A stretch of DNA of 64,000 nt. Origin: Romanomermis culicivorax (taxonomy: Eukaryota > Nematoda > Enoplea > Mermithida > Mermithidae). Under the pieces are notes generated by a model. The model was not told where the DNA came from. It made no database searches and saw nothing but the letters and a program-made list of their open reading frames with translations. Numbering within the stretch: position 1 is the stretch's first letter; the number at the start of each line of letters is the position of its first letter. The position numbers and the translations under genes are program-made. Below are positions 1-10,297 of the stretch, one piece after another. The DNA lies in contig CAWUHX010000158.1 in NCBI GenBank assembly GCA_963922205.1, positions 372,001 to 436,000 of the forward strand. The letters are read 5' to 3'.

Positions 1-1018
1 TCTCATGATCTGATGGAGGTTTCCCCTACTCAAATCAAAAATTTACCTAATTGAAAGAGGTATCTCACTCAAAAGGTTAAAAGGTTCGTTCCCAAGGACT
101 GTGGAGTCAGACTTAAGGTCGATTTTCCAGCCTCGCCATGTCACATTAAGTAAAAATTGGGAGCCATGTCACATTAAACGAAGTGGTGATCAGTCACATT
201 AATGGGAAACCCATACCATATCCCATAGGTAATATGGCCATGTCACTGGAAGTGACATGCTGTGACCCGGTTGGGTGGCTCCGTTATGGTTTATCTACTT
301 CGGGAACCCAACCCAGCTGGTACTACCACAGGTAAACCTATGGTGTACCTCGGCCTTGTCCTGGGGTTAATACTGTAGAATAATGAACAACGCGGCCGGG
401 TCGGGGGTGTCAATCCCTAGTCCTCATTCAAAGGAATGGGGACGGTGCCATTCGGAGAATGGCTTACTGTAGGGGACCCGATTGTTAACCTAAATCCCCT
501 TTATAGGCCCTGACCTTAAGGGCCCGAGGGCTGGTCTCAACTGAGGGTCCTTCGGAGGGAAAACTGGCTTAGGGGAGACTCCCACAAATATACCCTCACT
601 AACAATAACCCCTGAGAAGACTTACGACACCTCTTCTCAAATTACTCGACGCTGGGCGACGGGTGCGGGGTCAAATGCGGGGTCCTACGGACGGCGATGT
701 GGGAACGAACTCTGAGCGATTCATCGTGGGGATTCCGCGGCTGCTAACGGCAGGCGGCGACAACGAACGTTTCCTCGGCGAGGGGCGACGGGTTTCTACA
801 ACTAACGGCGACGGGGACGGGTTCCTACGGTCGGGTTACTGTAGGCGATGTGTGTATGTGTAGGTCGGGGTCCGAATATGGTAATTTATTCAACGTGTGA
901 CGGCAACGCAGTTGACAACAATAAAAATATAATAAAAATATTGACGGCGGACGCGACGTGAAGCTAAACAACGAAAAACCAGTTAGGCTCTATAATGAGT
1001 GACAAAAAGACAAAACAT
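1..1018. other. Non-coding region, GC-richer than its surroundings
   Basis: No convincing gene. The first 200 bases hold three near copies of a short motif (ccatgtcacattaa-like at about 137, 172 and 190). Positions 660-870 hold imperfect ggcgacgggttcctacgg-type low-complexity repeats, which create a spurious 66-codon open frame. It might be a degraded LTR or leader, but I see no paired copy in the window. Confidence 0.4.
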
Positions 1019-1250
1019 GCCCTTTTAAAGGGCTCCATAAACTACAGTATGCCTTGGGCGGAGTTAACACTCCCCCAAGCTAACTTCTGCAGTGGAAATC
1101 GTTGCAGAAGATGCCTATGATCACATAGACATTTTCCAATTCACAACGTTAAGCATTGGGGCGAGTTTTCACTCTCCATGCTTAACATAGGAACGTCACT
1201 AGTGAGAATTTCAACTAGTCATTTCACGTTGTGAAACGTCACTAGTTTTT
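1019..1250. repeat. Cluster of short inverted repeats (hairpins)
   Basis: Several near-perfect palindromes follow one another. Positions 1019-1033 read gcccttttaaagggc. Positions 1051-1080 pair a cttgggcggag arm with a ctcccccaag arm. Positions 1148-1186 pair gttaagcat with atgcttaac. Positions 1222-1236 read tttcacgttgtgaaa, and the 12-mer aacgtcactagt occurs directly repeated at about 1192 and 1234. The function is unknown; a structured leader or a transposon end are possible. Confidence 0.5.
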
Positions 1251-1564
1251 ACTGATAAGAAGTGCACGTTGTGCTCTAATTACAGCGATGAGCTCGGAGA
1301 GCTTATCTCTAACGGAAATTCTTGACTAGCGGGCACATACCGTAGTCTAGGTGTGCGATTGAAAATAATAAATCGAAACGGAAATAAATGTGCGCAAAGG
1401 CAACAAAAATAAACATAAAAATTACACACATAAATTGCATGTAAAAAGTATAAAAACGAAACGCAAAATTGATGTAAATTACTGTAACACAAAACATAAC
1501 GAAAAACATAACGAAAAATGTGATGTGAATCACGTGATGTTCGATGAAATCCGTCGGCACGTGA

Positions 1565-3125
1565 CATATCTTATATGTTTTTTCCCTTTTGTTATTTCCT
1601 CATTTTTCTTTATTTTTAGTTTTTTTATCTGTTTTTTCTCCAGTTTTTTTATTGAATACTTAGTCATTTTTTGTTTATTCATTTTAATTTATCTTTTTTC
1701 AGTTTATGAATTTTTGTCGAGTTGTTGTTTTTAATTGTATTTTTTTACTTTCTCGTATGTATTGATTTTTTCAGTTTTAAATATTTTCTTTAAAATTTTT
1801 GTCTTTTGCTTGCTGTCTGTTTTTATTCATTTTTTTTAAATTTTTCTTTTGTTCTTTTCAGTTTATTGATTTTAATTGAAAATTGCGTTTCTCTGTTTTT
1901 GTCTTTTATTGACTTTGTTTTTTGTCAAGTTTTTTCATTTTTTGATTAATTTTTTTGCTTTTGTCTTTTTTGTCGGTTTAAATATGGTTTTTATTGTCAA
2001 GTTTTTTGTTTTTTTCGAAAAATTATAGTTCAAGATGTCACACAATTATGTAATTTTTGGGAAAACACACGGCAAGCTGGCCATTGAACATTTTTCCACA
2101 ATTTTTGAACGTAAAATTCGACGTTGATCCAAAATTAAATCTGAAAGTTGAAATTTATTCGACCACTAGAAGAAAAAAATTGAAATTAAAAAAAAATTGA
2201 AAATAAAAAAAATGAAAAAAATCTTTCAGCAAAAAAAAATTTTTTAATTCAAGAAAATAAAAACAGAAAACAAATACAAACGAAAAGCAAGTGCAGCACG
2301 AAAATCATAAAATTCATAACAATGTGCAATTTTTCGGAAAAAAATTTCTGAAAACTAAAAAACGTAGAAATAAACTACAAAAAGCGAAAAAAACAGATTA
2401 AAAAATTACGAAAAAAATTTTTTTGATGTGAAATAAACCACAAGAACAAATAAAATCTAAAAAACCAAAAATTCCATCATGAACTCTAATTTTGCAATCA
2501 AAAAAACAAAAAAGAGAGCAAAAAAATAAAACACAAAAAGCAAAAAAAATTTAATCATAAACTATAATTTTCAAGCCAAAACACTAAAAAACTTGACAAA
2601 AGAACAATAAAAAACACAAAAAAGAATAAATAGGAAAAAAATTAAAAAGCGAAAAGCAGGTAACACACCAAAAATGTCAGCATAAACTAAAATTTTTTAT
2701 TGAAAAAACAAAAACACTTTGAAAAAATAAAAACAAAGGAAACAAAAAATGATCATAAACTATAATTTTCACACAAAACATGATAGAAGTCAACAAAAAA
2801 CAACAAACTAGAAAAACGGAAAAAAACAAAAAACAAAAATGTCAGCATAGTCTATCATTTTTTATTGAAAAAAAAATTTTATTGAAAAAAACACAAATAA
2901 AGAAAAAAGCAAAAAAATAAAAAGGAAAAATGAGTAAAAACAGATAGCTAGGAAAAGAACAGAAGAATTTGGAAGGAAACACATAAAACCGAAAAAACAA
3001 AAAATACGATAACTAAAAAATTAACTATAATAACACGAAAAAAAAGAAGAAAAAGCAAATATAAAAAACCGAAAAAACAAGAAATTTTAAGAAAAAAACA
3101 TATAAAAAATATAAATTTTGCAAGA
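1565..3125. repeat. Strand-asymmetric T-rich then A-rich block, imperfect inverted repeat
   Basis: About 470 bases of T-rich sequence (to about 2035) are followed by about 950 bases of A-rich sequence. The A-rich half contains degenerate units with a cataaactataatttt-like core at about 2478, 2555, 2681, 2752 and 2845, interleaved with aaaaaacttgacaaaa-like segments. The T-rich half carries their reverse complements (gtcaagtttttt, aattatagttcaagatg around 1988-2037). The two halves therefore form an imperfect long inverted repeat. No coding potential is evident; the 114-codon frame starting at 1390 runs through this low-complexity DNA. Confidence 0.55.
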
Positions 3126-3131
3126 ATATAT

Positions 3132-3477
3132 GCAGCGCCTTACCCCTTGATCTCCCGCGGTGCATGTGGCCTGGCCCCTCACAATGTGTCGCAGTTAACG
3201 CTCATTTTAGTAGTCAATATTTTAATCAAATTGTTGGAAAGATTCCAAGAAACAGCGCAATTTGCAAGAAATTGTGTGGTGCCTTACCCCTTGACCTCCC
3301 GCCGGGAATGTGGCCTGGCCCATCACAATGTGCCCCACTTAACACTCATTTTAGTAGTCAATATTTAAATCAAATTGTTGGAAAAATTCCAAGAAACAGC
3401 GCAATTTGCAAGAAATTGTGCAGCGCCTTAGCCCTTGACCTCCCGCGGGTCGTATGGTCGTGCCCAAGCCTCCCAAG
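3132..3477. repeat. Tandem repeat, 144-bp unit, about 2.4 copies
   Basis: The string gccttaccccttga recurs at 3137 and 3281, and with one change at 3425, so the period is exactly 144 bases. Each unit joins a GC-rich half (ccttgacctcccgcgg, tggcctggcccctcacaatgtg) to an AT-rich half (tttagtagtcaatatttaaatc, caagaaacagcgcaatttgc). The open frames here are by-products of the repeat. Confidence 0.85.
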
Positions 3478-3717
3478 GTAGTGTCCCTGCCGTTTGACGC
3501 GTTTTTAGCTTCTCGTAGCTATTTTGAAATTTGATATGCAAGTTAATCTTCTTGCTACAGTGTTCCATGATCTGACAAATTAACTGTATATACACTCATC
3601 ATTATAACGCTATAGGGTAGTGTGCACCAGCTGCAGTAATACCACCTTTTCTAACCGCGGACTAGAATAATGTAGAAAATTTTTTTCTATTTTAGAACGC
3701 ATAAAAATGCATCCCCG

Positions 3718-3840
3718 GACGGAAAACCCAATAACTTTATCAAAAGAGCAGTCACGCCTCAGGTTGCACTGTGCAACTTGGCAGAAAAAATTTGGTAGCA
3801 CAGCCCGAAATTTGGTTGCGGTGTGCAAAATAAACCCCGT
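3718..3840 (-). repeat. Dispersed repeat, uninterrupted paralogue of 46303-48534
   Basis: The reverse complement of this segment matches 46303-46343 joined to 48461-48534, that is, the DNA either side of the hAT element. Shared landmarks are the ccaaattt stretch, gcacagtgcaacctgaggc and gactgctcttttgat. It is therefore a related copy without the hAT insertion and acts as a natural empty-site control. Homology may extend further into 3610-3717. Confidence 0.75.
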
Positions 3841-3939
3841 GATGAACTGTTAACGAAATGAAACGAGCTAACTTGATCGATGGAAACTGTTGAGAATTAA
3901 TTAGTAAATCGGAGTAGATATGCTAACGGCCGCGCCTGA

Positions 3940-4500
3940 TAGAAAATAGTTACCCATGACCGGCGTGAAGCGCCCGGAAAATTTTGAGATTTTGACCCTT
4001 TTAAGTCCACCAAAACGCATCTTTTCGGTTTTGAACTCCCCAATATTTTTTCCTCAATGAGAACCATACCTAAAATTTTTTTCCTCATTTCGAAATTTTT
4101 TTCCTCAAAAGACCCCATTTGAGGAAAAAAAACGGTGGTCTTCATTAAATATTATGATAAAATGTTGAAGATTACCAATTAAAACATGAGATACTACGTT
4201 TAAGATGATGAAAACTATTATAGATTAAGTGATAAATCAAGGTAGACATGATAAAAGCCGCGTCTGAGCTACTTACTTAATGAATGATGATGATTATTAA
4301 AGTTATAACCGGCGGGAAGCGCCGGAAAATATTGAGATTTGGACCTCCTAAAATGCACCAAAATGCATCTTTTCAATATGAAAACCCCAAATTTTTCTTC
4401 CACATTTGTGGAAAGACCTCAAAAATTTTTTCCACACTCCAGATTTTTTTTCCACATTGTAGTGCAAATGTGGAAAAAAACAGTGGTTTCTAGTAGAAAA
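3940..4500. repeat. Diverged tandem duplication, about 350-bp unit
   Basis: Two units start around 3900 and 4225. Both contain taaatc-ggtaga-atg, gccgcg(c/t)ctga, accggcg-gaagcgcc-ggaaaat, ccaaaa-gcatcttttc and then stretches where a short phrase is repeated: cctca in unit 1, ccaca in unit 2. Each ends in a gaggaaaaaaa- or gtggaaaaaaa-(c/a)-gtggt phrase. The units have diverged by substitution and small indels. No coding role is supported. Confidence 0.7.
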
Positions 4501-4666
4501 AATTTTTTTGTGTCATTGAGATGAACGATATACAGTAAATATTCAGTCTGATATCATCAAACTGTATTACCTGTGAGTTTTCTTGGCCAGCTGGGCAGCT
4601 CGCTACCAGATTATATTTATGCAAAAACTAATTTCCTGTTATCAAAATAGAGGTTATAGGGCAGGG

Positions 4667-4860
4667 TAGCACTAAAACCCGGATCGGGTCCACGGATCCC
4701 GATCCGGATCGGGTGCCTAAAACCCGGATCACCACGGATCGGGGGTTTAGCTTTTAGGTGCCTAAAACCCAGATCACCAGGGATCACGGCGGATCAGTCC
4801 GGTGATCCGGATCTGTGGAAAATATGTCTAAAACCCGGATTTTCATCATGGATCATCCCC
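4667..4860. repeat. GATC-rich short repeat (taaaacccggatc motif)
   Basis: The phrase taaaaccc(g/a)gat recurs about four times (about 4674, 4719, 4762, 4833), with dense ggatc/gatcc words and local palindromes such as ggatcccgatccggatc. Related phrases reappear around 8985-9025 and 19380-19412. It looks like a short-unit repeat family. Confidence 0.6.
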
Positions 4861-4914
4861 CACAGATCGGGTTCCTATGTATTAATTTTTGATCAGGAAC
4901 CTGAATATTTGATC

Positions 4915-5160
4915 AGGATCATGATTTTTTGATCTAGATCAAACTTTTTCGAATTTTTTCGTCGTGATGAGTATTTTCACGTCACATAATCAGAATTTGA
5001 TATAGATCAATATTTTTGATCTAGATCAAATTTTTTTTCAAATTTTCACCCAAAGTAAAATTTTTCGTATTTTTCTGTCATGATGAATAAATTAACGTCA
5101 CATAATCAATATTTTTTTTCCGATTTCACATAGAGTAAAATTTTTCGTATTTTTCCTTCA
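4915..5160. repeat. Tandem AT-rich repeat with gatctagatcaaa and acgtcacataatca words
   Basis: Roughly 115-base units contain gatctagatcaaa, aattttcaccca-agtaaaattttt, cgtatttttc-gtc-tgatgaataaa and cgtcacataatca. The same units occur in reverse complement at 21590-21720 and 45900-46140, which identifies a dispersed family. Confidence 0.7.
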
Positions 5161-5179
5161 CATGGGAAAAAATAAAAAA

Positions 5180-5640
5180 CATTTTGAAAAAGAAAATTTT
5201 GTAAAACGATTGAACAACAACCATGAAGTGAATTCCTGAATAACATCTATGAGATGTTCAACATCTGATAGAGCGGTAGTTGAGCCATTTATGTTGCTTT
5301 GTTGTTGGATCAAAATCGGATCCCTACGGGATGATTATTTGGTTGGTTCAATTACATAACGAAGTCTCTTTTGCAGGTGTATATAAAGAAGAGAAAAGCA
5401 TTGAAACATCATGTCGATAGGATGACAGAGAATAAATGCATGTGTATTAGGAAAATTTTTTACGGATCTGGATCCCTGTGTATAGTATTTATATTAGAAT
5501 ACATAAACTGTTTTTATTGCAATTTTGTGTACGGATCCGTACCCGTCTATAATGTTAGTTGAGCAAACATTAACCGGTTTTATTGCAAATAACCGTATAT
5601 GTTTACCCAGCCATATATGTTTACCCAGCCATATATGTTC
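5180..5640 (+). repeat. Inverted-repeat arm, left copy (pairs with 21720-22140)
   Basis: The order here (aaaattttgtaaaacgattgaac, atgttcaacatctgatag, ggttcaattacataacgaag, gcaggtgtatataaagaag, gtttttattgcaattttgtg, caaataaccgtatatg) is found reverse-complemented and colinear from 22140 down to 21720. The two arms face each other across gypsy element 1. They could be the ends of an old large element or two inverted copies of a dispersed repeat. Small open frames on both arms are shadows of the repeat. Confidence 0.75.
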
Positions 5641-7200
5641 ACCTAGAAAAATTTTTTATGAATCTGGATCCATGAAGTTTTTATATGTGAATACATAAAG
5701 TGTTTTTATTGCAATTTTGTGTACAGATCTGTATTTTTATATGTGAATACATAAAGTGTTTTTATTGCACTTTTGTGTATGGATCCGGATTGGTCTATAA
5801 TTTTAGTTGAGCAAACATTAACTGGTTTTATTAAAATTAATCATATATGTTTACCCACCCTTTTTGTGTTTGTGTGTCAATAGGGTGATGAATTTTCATG
5901 ATTTTTACAGTTATTATGAATTTGTTTTGACTTTTACTATTATCTATTATCAAATTGTCAATTTTAATGATCAGTGCAATTAAAATGTTTGCCAATAAAT
6001 GTGCTCTATTATGCAATCAAGAATCAGCATAGTTTTCTGCCTGACTGGATTAAAGAAATGATCAGGTTAGTCATTAAAAAATTATTAGTTATTGATTCCA
6101 AGACATTATATATATATATATTTGTGTATAAAAAAATTAGGAGGAAATGTAAAAGGATTGAATAACCACCAGGAAACATTATGGTAATATTTGCCATAAG
6201 CGGCTAATTCTGAAATGGGAAAATTGATAGAACAGTAGTTAAGTCGATGATTTTACATTCCAGTTTTCTATCCAAATCCTAGTGAATATATATGTCATTC
6301 ATGTATATAAAAAAGAGTCAAGTGTTGAAACATTGTATGTACGGGTTAATACAGAATAAAAGCATGTAAAATGGAATATTTGAATTTGTATTATGTTAAA
6401 CTGCACCTGCAGGTTTGAATAAAAAAAAGTTTACTGATCTGGATTTGTGTATATAGTTTTTATATGAGCAGGTTTTGTCGATGTTTAACTTAAACTGCAA
6501 AAGGATTGAACAACCTCAAGGTTCGATAATGCCGTAATTGACAAAATAAACTTTGATAGAACAGTAGTTAAGTTGTCCATATAAAATTCCTATGTGGTTT
6601 GTTATATTCTAATGAGCCCATATATGGCACATGTATATAAATATGAGGAAACTGTAGGAACATCAAATTGACAGGTTTGTGCGAATTATTAATGGTGTCA
6701 ATCACCACATCAAAAGTAGGCAAGTGCAGTCACCAGATCAATACATTTTGATCTGGATCTGTGTATATAGTTTTTATGAGCAATCATGAACAGATTTTGA
6801 GGATGTTTAACTTAAACAGCAAAAGGATTGAACAACCTCAAGGTTCAATAATCCAGTAGTTGACAGAATAAACTTTGATAGAACAGTGGTTAAGTCGTCA
6901 ATATTAAATTCCTTTTTGGTTTATTCAAATCTTAATGAAGCCACATATAACACATGTATATAAATATGAGAAATTTTTGGAACATCAAATTGACGGTTTG
7001 GTGCGAATTTTTACTGTGTGTCAAAAACCACATCAAAAGTAGGCAAGTGCAGTCACCAGATCAATACATTTTGTTGTCAATACTGGAATACATTTCCAAC
7101 CCATTATTTTTATGTTTCAACGAGAAAGTTGAAAACATATACATTATTGCTTTTCAGTTGGTATGATAGAACGTCAGTTAAATCATTGATATAATGTTTA
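5268..7200 (+). repeat. Repeat units with Pol III-like A and B boxes (plus strand)
   Basis: A unit headed gatagaacagtagttaagtcg recurs at about 5268, 6226, 6555, 6878 and 7165, the later ones about 320 bases apart. The words tagttaagtcg (6236-6246) and tggttaagtcg (6887-6897) fit the internal Pol III A-box TRGYNNAGYNG, and tatccaaatcc (6269-6279) resembles a B-box. Related units occur on the minus strand at 20488-21556 and 45466-45538. I read them as tRNA-derived repeats rather than functional tRNA genes. Confidence 0.45.
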
Positions 7201-8010
7201 GCCGGTTCTATTTTTGTTATTTTGAATAAATTGGTAATTCAAATAGAAAAAAACCAAATTTTTTTTGAATAATTGAAATGAATTAAAAATAGAAAAAATT
7301 TATAAAAATGCAGTCCAACAGCAGTTCAATTCTATTAATCTGTCATTAAACTACACATACAAAATTTATTCCAACTTTTTTATATATCGGTGTTTTGGTA
7401 TGAAACATAAAAACTATGGGTTGGAAGAGAATTAATGCATATAGTCAGAAACCTCATAAAATGAGTTGGAATAGAGACCGATTATCTATTTTTCAATCAA
7501 TCACAGGATTCGTATTATGTACCAATTATGTACCAATTTTTATTTACATTTAAACAAACAACTATGTACAGTAAATGTAAAAAAAGAAGAAAAATAAAAA
7601 AAAATAAAAAGAAAGTCAACCAAAAGAAAAGACAAAAAATAAAAAAGTAATAAAAAAATAATAAAATGAAATAATAATGAAATAATAAAAAAATAATAGA
7701 CAAAACTCAAAATAAAATGATAAAAAAAATAAAAAACAAAAAAATGTATACGGAGATACTATACAAATATGATCACAAATACAATAAAATTTTAACAATT
7801 AATTACAGGTGAGATAAAATTTACAAAGCAATGGAATTTTAACAATGAATAACAGACGAGATAAAATTTATAAAGCAATAAAATTTAAACAAACAATAAC
7901 AAGGGTGATAAAAATTTAAACTTAAAACAAGGCTGTTAAAAATTGCATGACGTATTCAAACTCGTAAATAAACAACAAGAACAAGAGAAAATTAAAACAA
8001 ACAATTAAAA
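7201..8010. other. AT-rich non-coding stretch
   Basis: Low-complexity A-rich sequence. Positions 7570-7745 are almost pure runs of A with scattered g, t and c, followed by short repeats of taaaatttaaacaa(c/t)aat type up to about 7920. The open frames here are low-complexity artefacts. No gene or RNA is recognised. Confidence 0.5.
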
Positions 8011-8014
8011 ATAT

Positions 8015-8457
8015 TTAACAATCTAAATAATACAAGGCATATTGTAAAAGATGCCCATTTCCACTACCTTCTGCTATCCATACTATTCTTTCCTGCAAAT
8101 TGTCGCAAAGGAAATACTCTTTTGATGAAGTCCCCGGTCGAAGGAGGATGCATGTGAAGTGGTTGGCGATATAAACAATAACCGACAACAGATGGTATCT
8201 GAAAAATGTAGAGTGAAAAAAAACCAAAACACAACACCAGTATGTTTTTACCCTCATCGATTAAACATCAACTCCCTCGGCACCGCAAAAACGTCATCGA
8301 ATGGCGTGTTGCACAAATAAACTGGCAGCAACATGAGTAGCTGTTGCATCCTGAAGGTAGACGCAAAAAGAATTCTTATACCCCGACATTTTGCTGACCC
8401 ATTCTCCTGTCTTTGTCCACATATTTGCTTAATTTTGCCAAGATGTTTATTTGCCAA
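8015..8457 (-). pseudogene. Possible gene remnant, two overlapping frames, function not recognised
   Basis: Two overlapping minus-strand frames (8254-8457, ending VPRELMFNR; 8015-8257) have protein-like composition unlike the surrounding AT-rich DNA. Between them lies a gtaaaaa donor-like site and a tctacatttttcag acceptor-like site (about 8200-8250), so a short intron is conceivable, although an in-frame TGA lies just before the donor. The downstream part contains NHFTCILLRP and EYFLCDNL, faintly like the histidine-box region of a cysteine peptidase. I would not assign a function; a decayed transposon gene is most likely. Confidence 0.25.
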
Positions 8458-8589
8458 ATTCTCAATCGTTTTATCTTTTTTGGTACTATAACATAAAGGG
8501 TCAATAAACGGTACTCACTAATGTCAGGGGTCCGTTAACATCAGGTAAAACCTCATTTAAATTAATTATTAAATTTTTAGAAAAATTTT

Positions 8590-9495
8590 GAAATTTAATT
8601 AAAATGTATATACAAATAACCGCCATGCTTAAAAACCATACAAAAGCAATTTTCCCAAACCCCAAATGCAAATTTTGACTTTAAAAAAGTGATCTGTTTC
8701 AGCTCCCTATGGATCACATAAATTTCAGACACAAAATTGTCGAAAAAAGTTGGGCAACTTGTCCAAAATACTCAACAGGGTCAGGGGAACTCGTTAAAAT
8801 CAAAATTTTAAAATTTTAAAATTTTTTAAAATTTAAAAAAAAACTTAAATTTTTTTAAAATCATTATAAGAATGTCCGGCGCGCTTAGAAACGTAGGAAA
8901 ACAAGTTTTCCGAACCTTGAACGCAATTTTTGACTTTAAAAAATGAGTGATCCATGGCCGAGTGATGCGGGTTTTAGTCATGCATGACTAAAACCCAGAT
9001 CAGCTACCCACGGATCACCTAAATCTCTGACTCAAAATTGTCGGAAAAAATTGGCCAACTTGTTCAAAATACTCAACAGGGTCAGGACGTTAAAATCAAA
9101 ATTTTAAAATTTTTTAAAATTTTTAAAGCTCAAAAAAAATTTGTAATTTTTTCAAAATCATTATAGGAATGTCCGGCGCACTTAGAAACGTAGGAAAACA
9201 AGTTTTCTGAACCTGGAACGCAATTTTTGACTTTTAAAAATGAGTGATCCGTGGCCGAGTGATCCAGGGGCTACCCAGGGATCACCTAAATTTCTGACTC
9301 AAAATTGTCGAAAAAAATTGGCCAACTTGTTAAAAATACTCAACAGGGTCAGGGGAACACGTTAAAATCAAAATTTCAAAATTTTAAAATTTTTTGAAAA
9401 TTTTCAAAATTAAAAAAAAAAATTTAATTTTTTTTTAAAATCATTATAGAAATGTCTGGCGTGCTTAGAAACGTAGGAAAACGAGTTTTCTGAAA
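8590..9495. repeat. Three diverged tandem units, about 265-300 bp each
   Basis: The phrase actcaacagggtcagg occurs at about 8770, 9071 and 9338, giving spacings of 301 and 267. Each unit also has caaaattgtcg-aaaaa, ttgg-caacttgt, a tract of aaaattttaaaa, aatgtc(c/t)ggcg-gctta and gaaacgtaggaaaac. The second junction contains a 14-base palindrome-like ttttagtcatgcatgactaaaa. The words gatcacct and ctacccacggatcac are found reversed at 19380-19412. Confidence 0.75.
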
Positions 9496-10297
9496 ATCTC
9501 AACTGATTAATTAACAAAAGACTTACAGTGTGTAGCCTGTAATTTCTTGTGTATTAATTCGCATCGGGCATTTGGCTATGGAACACTCGCTACGTCATTG
9601 TAGAGTGTACATGGGGGTGACATGGTGCAAGAAAAACTCGTCGGCAGCACCCTATAAATCGATCTTTGTGCCCGAGCTGTCTTTGGTTATATTTTTTTCC
9701 TCTACCTCATTCTTGTGGAAGTGTAATGATTTAGGTATGTGGGTGGTATTGTGCCTGGGTTCTAGCTACAAGTAGCGTTATGAGTTTGGTCTATGTTCCT
9801 GACCTCCCTTCTAGCAGACACACACTGATCTAATGTGCAGCAAATTTACTAAAGAAAAGGACTAACTCGTACATACACAAAATTGACCTACTGAACGAAA
9901 ATGAAAAGAAATATGCATCCAAGAATACTTAGCATAATATAAACAAAGTGACGATATGAAACAATAACAAAGATGGAGAACAATAAGCTTATATTACAAA
10001 CAAAATATGAGTACAAATGAAACTATAAACATTGGAAAAAGACAAAAAAATGCAAACAATGAAAACATGGGTGGTCCAAAAATATACAGGGTGTCTCAAA
10101 TATCTTACACGCTACCTACTCCAAGGTGAGCTCCTGCGAACAAAACAAAAAGCATAAAAAAACATAGAATTAAAAAGAAAAAGAAAAAAACATGACACAA
10201 CACAAAAGTAAACAAATTAATGACTCTAGGACAGTAAGAAAAAAAAGAATTCCTTCGAAAATTAATTTAAAAAAAATGACAATGTCATATACATGTA
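9496..10297. other. Region downstream of gypsy element 1 ORF3; LTR not identified
   Basis: This should hold the 3' untranslated region and 3' LTR of element 1, but no paired LTR copy could be found upstream of gag. Positions 9570-9860 are less AT-rich and include ccctataaat. Positions 10090-10106 read acagggtgtctcaaata, a phrase common at ends of some DNA transposons, but no partner end was found. From 10140 on it is A-rich. Confidence 0.35.

Noticed and set aside
1390-1734. 114-codon ORF with a Phe-rich hydrophobic C-terminus
   Set aside because: The hydrophobicity stems from the T-rich low-complexity block.
5371-5562. 63-codon ORF, and its mate on the opposite strand at 21810-22034
   Set aside because: Both are translations of the same inverted repeat arm; no protein features.
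8015-8457. Assignment as a ubiquitin-specific peptidase fragment
   Set aside because: Only a faint resemblance around NHFTCILLRP; no catalytic Cys region is present.
9645-9665. ccctataaat as a promoter TATA box
   Set aside because: Single short match, no gene follows on the plus strand.
10087-10110. acagggtgtctcaaa, resembling ends of some DNA transposons
   Set aside because: No matching inverted end or target duplication was found nearby.
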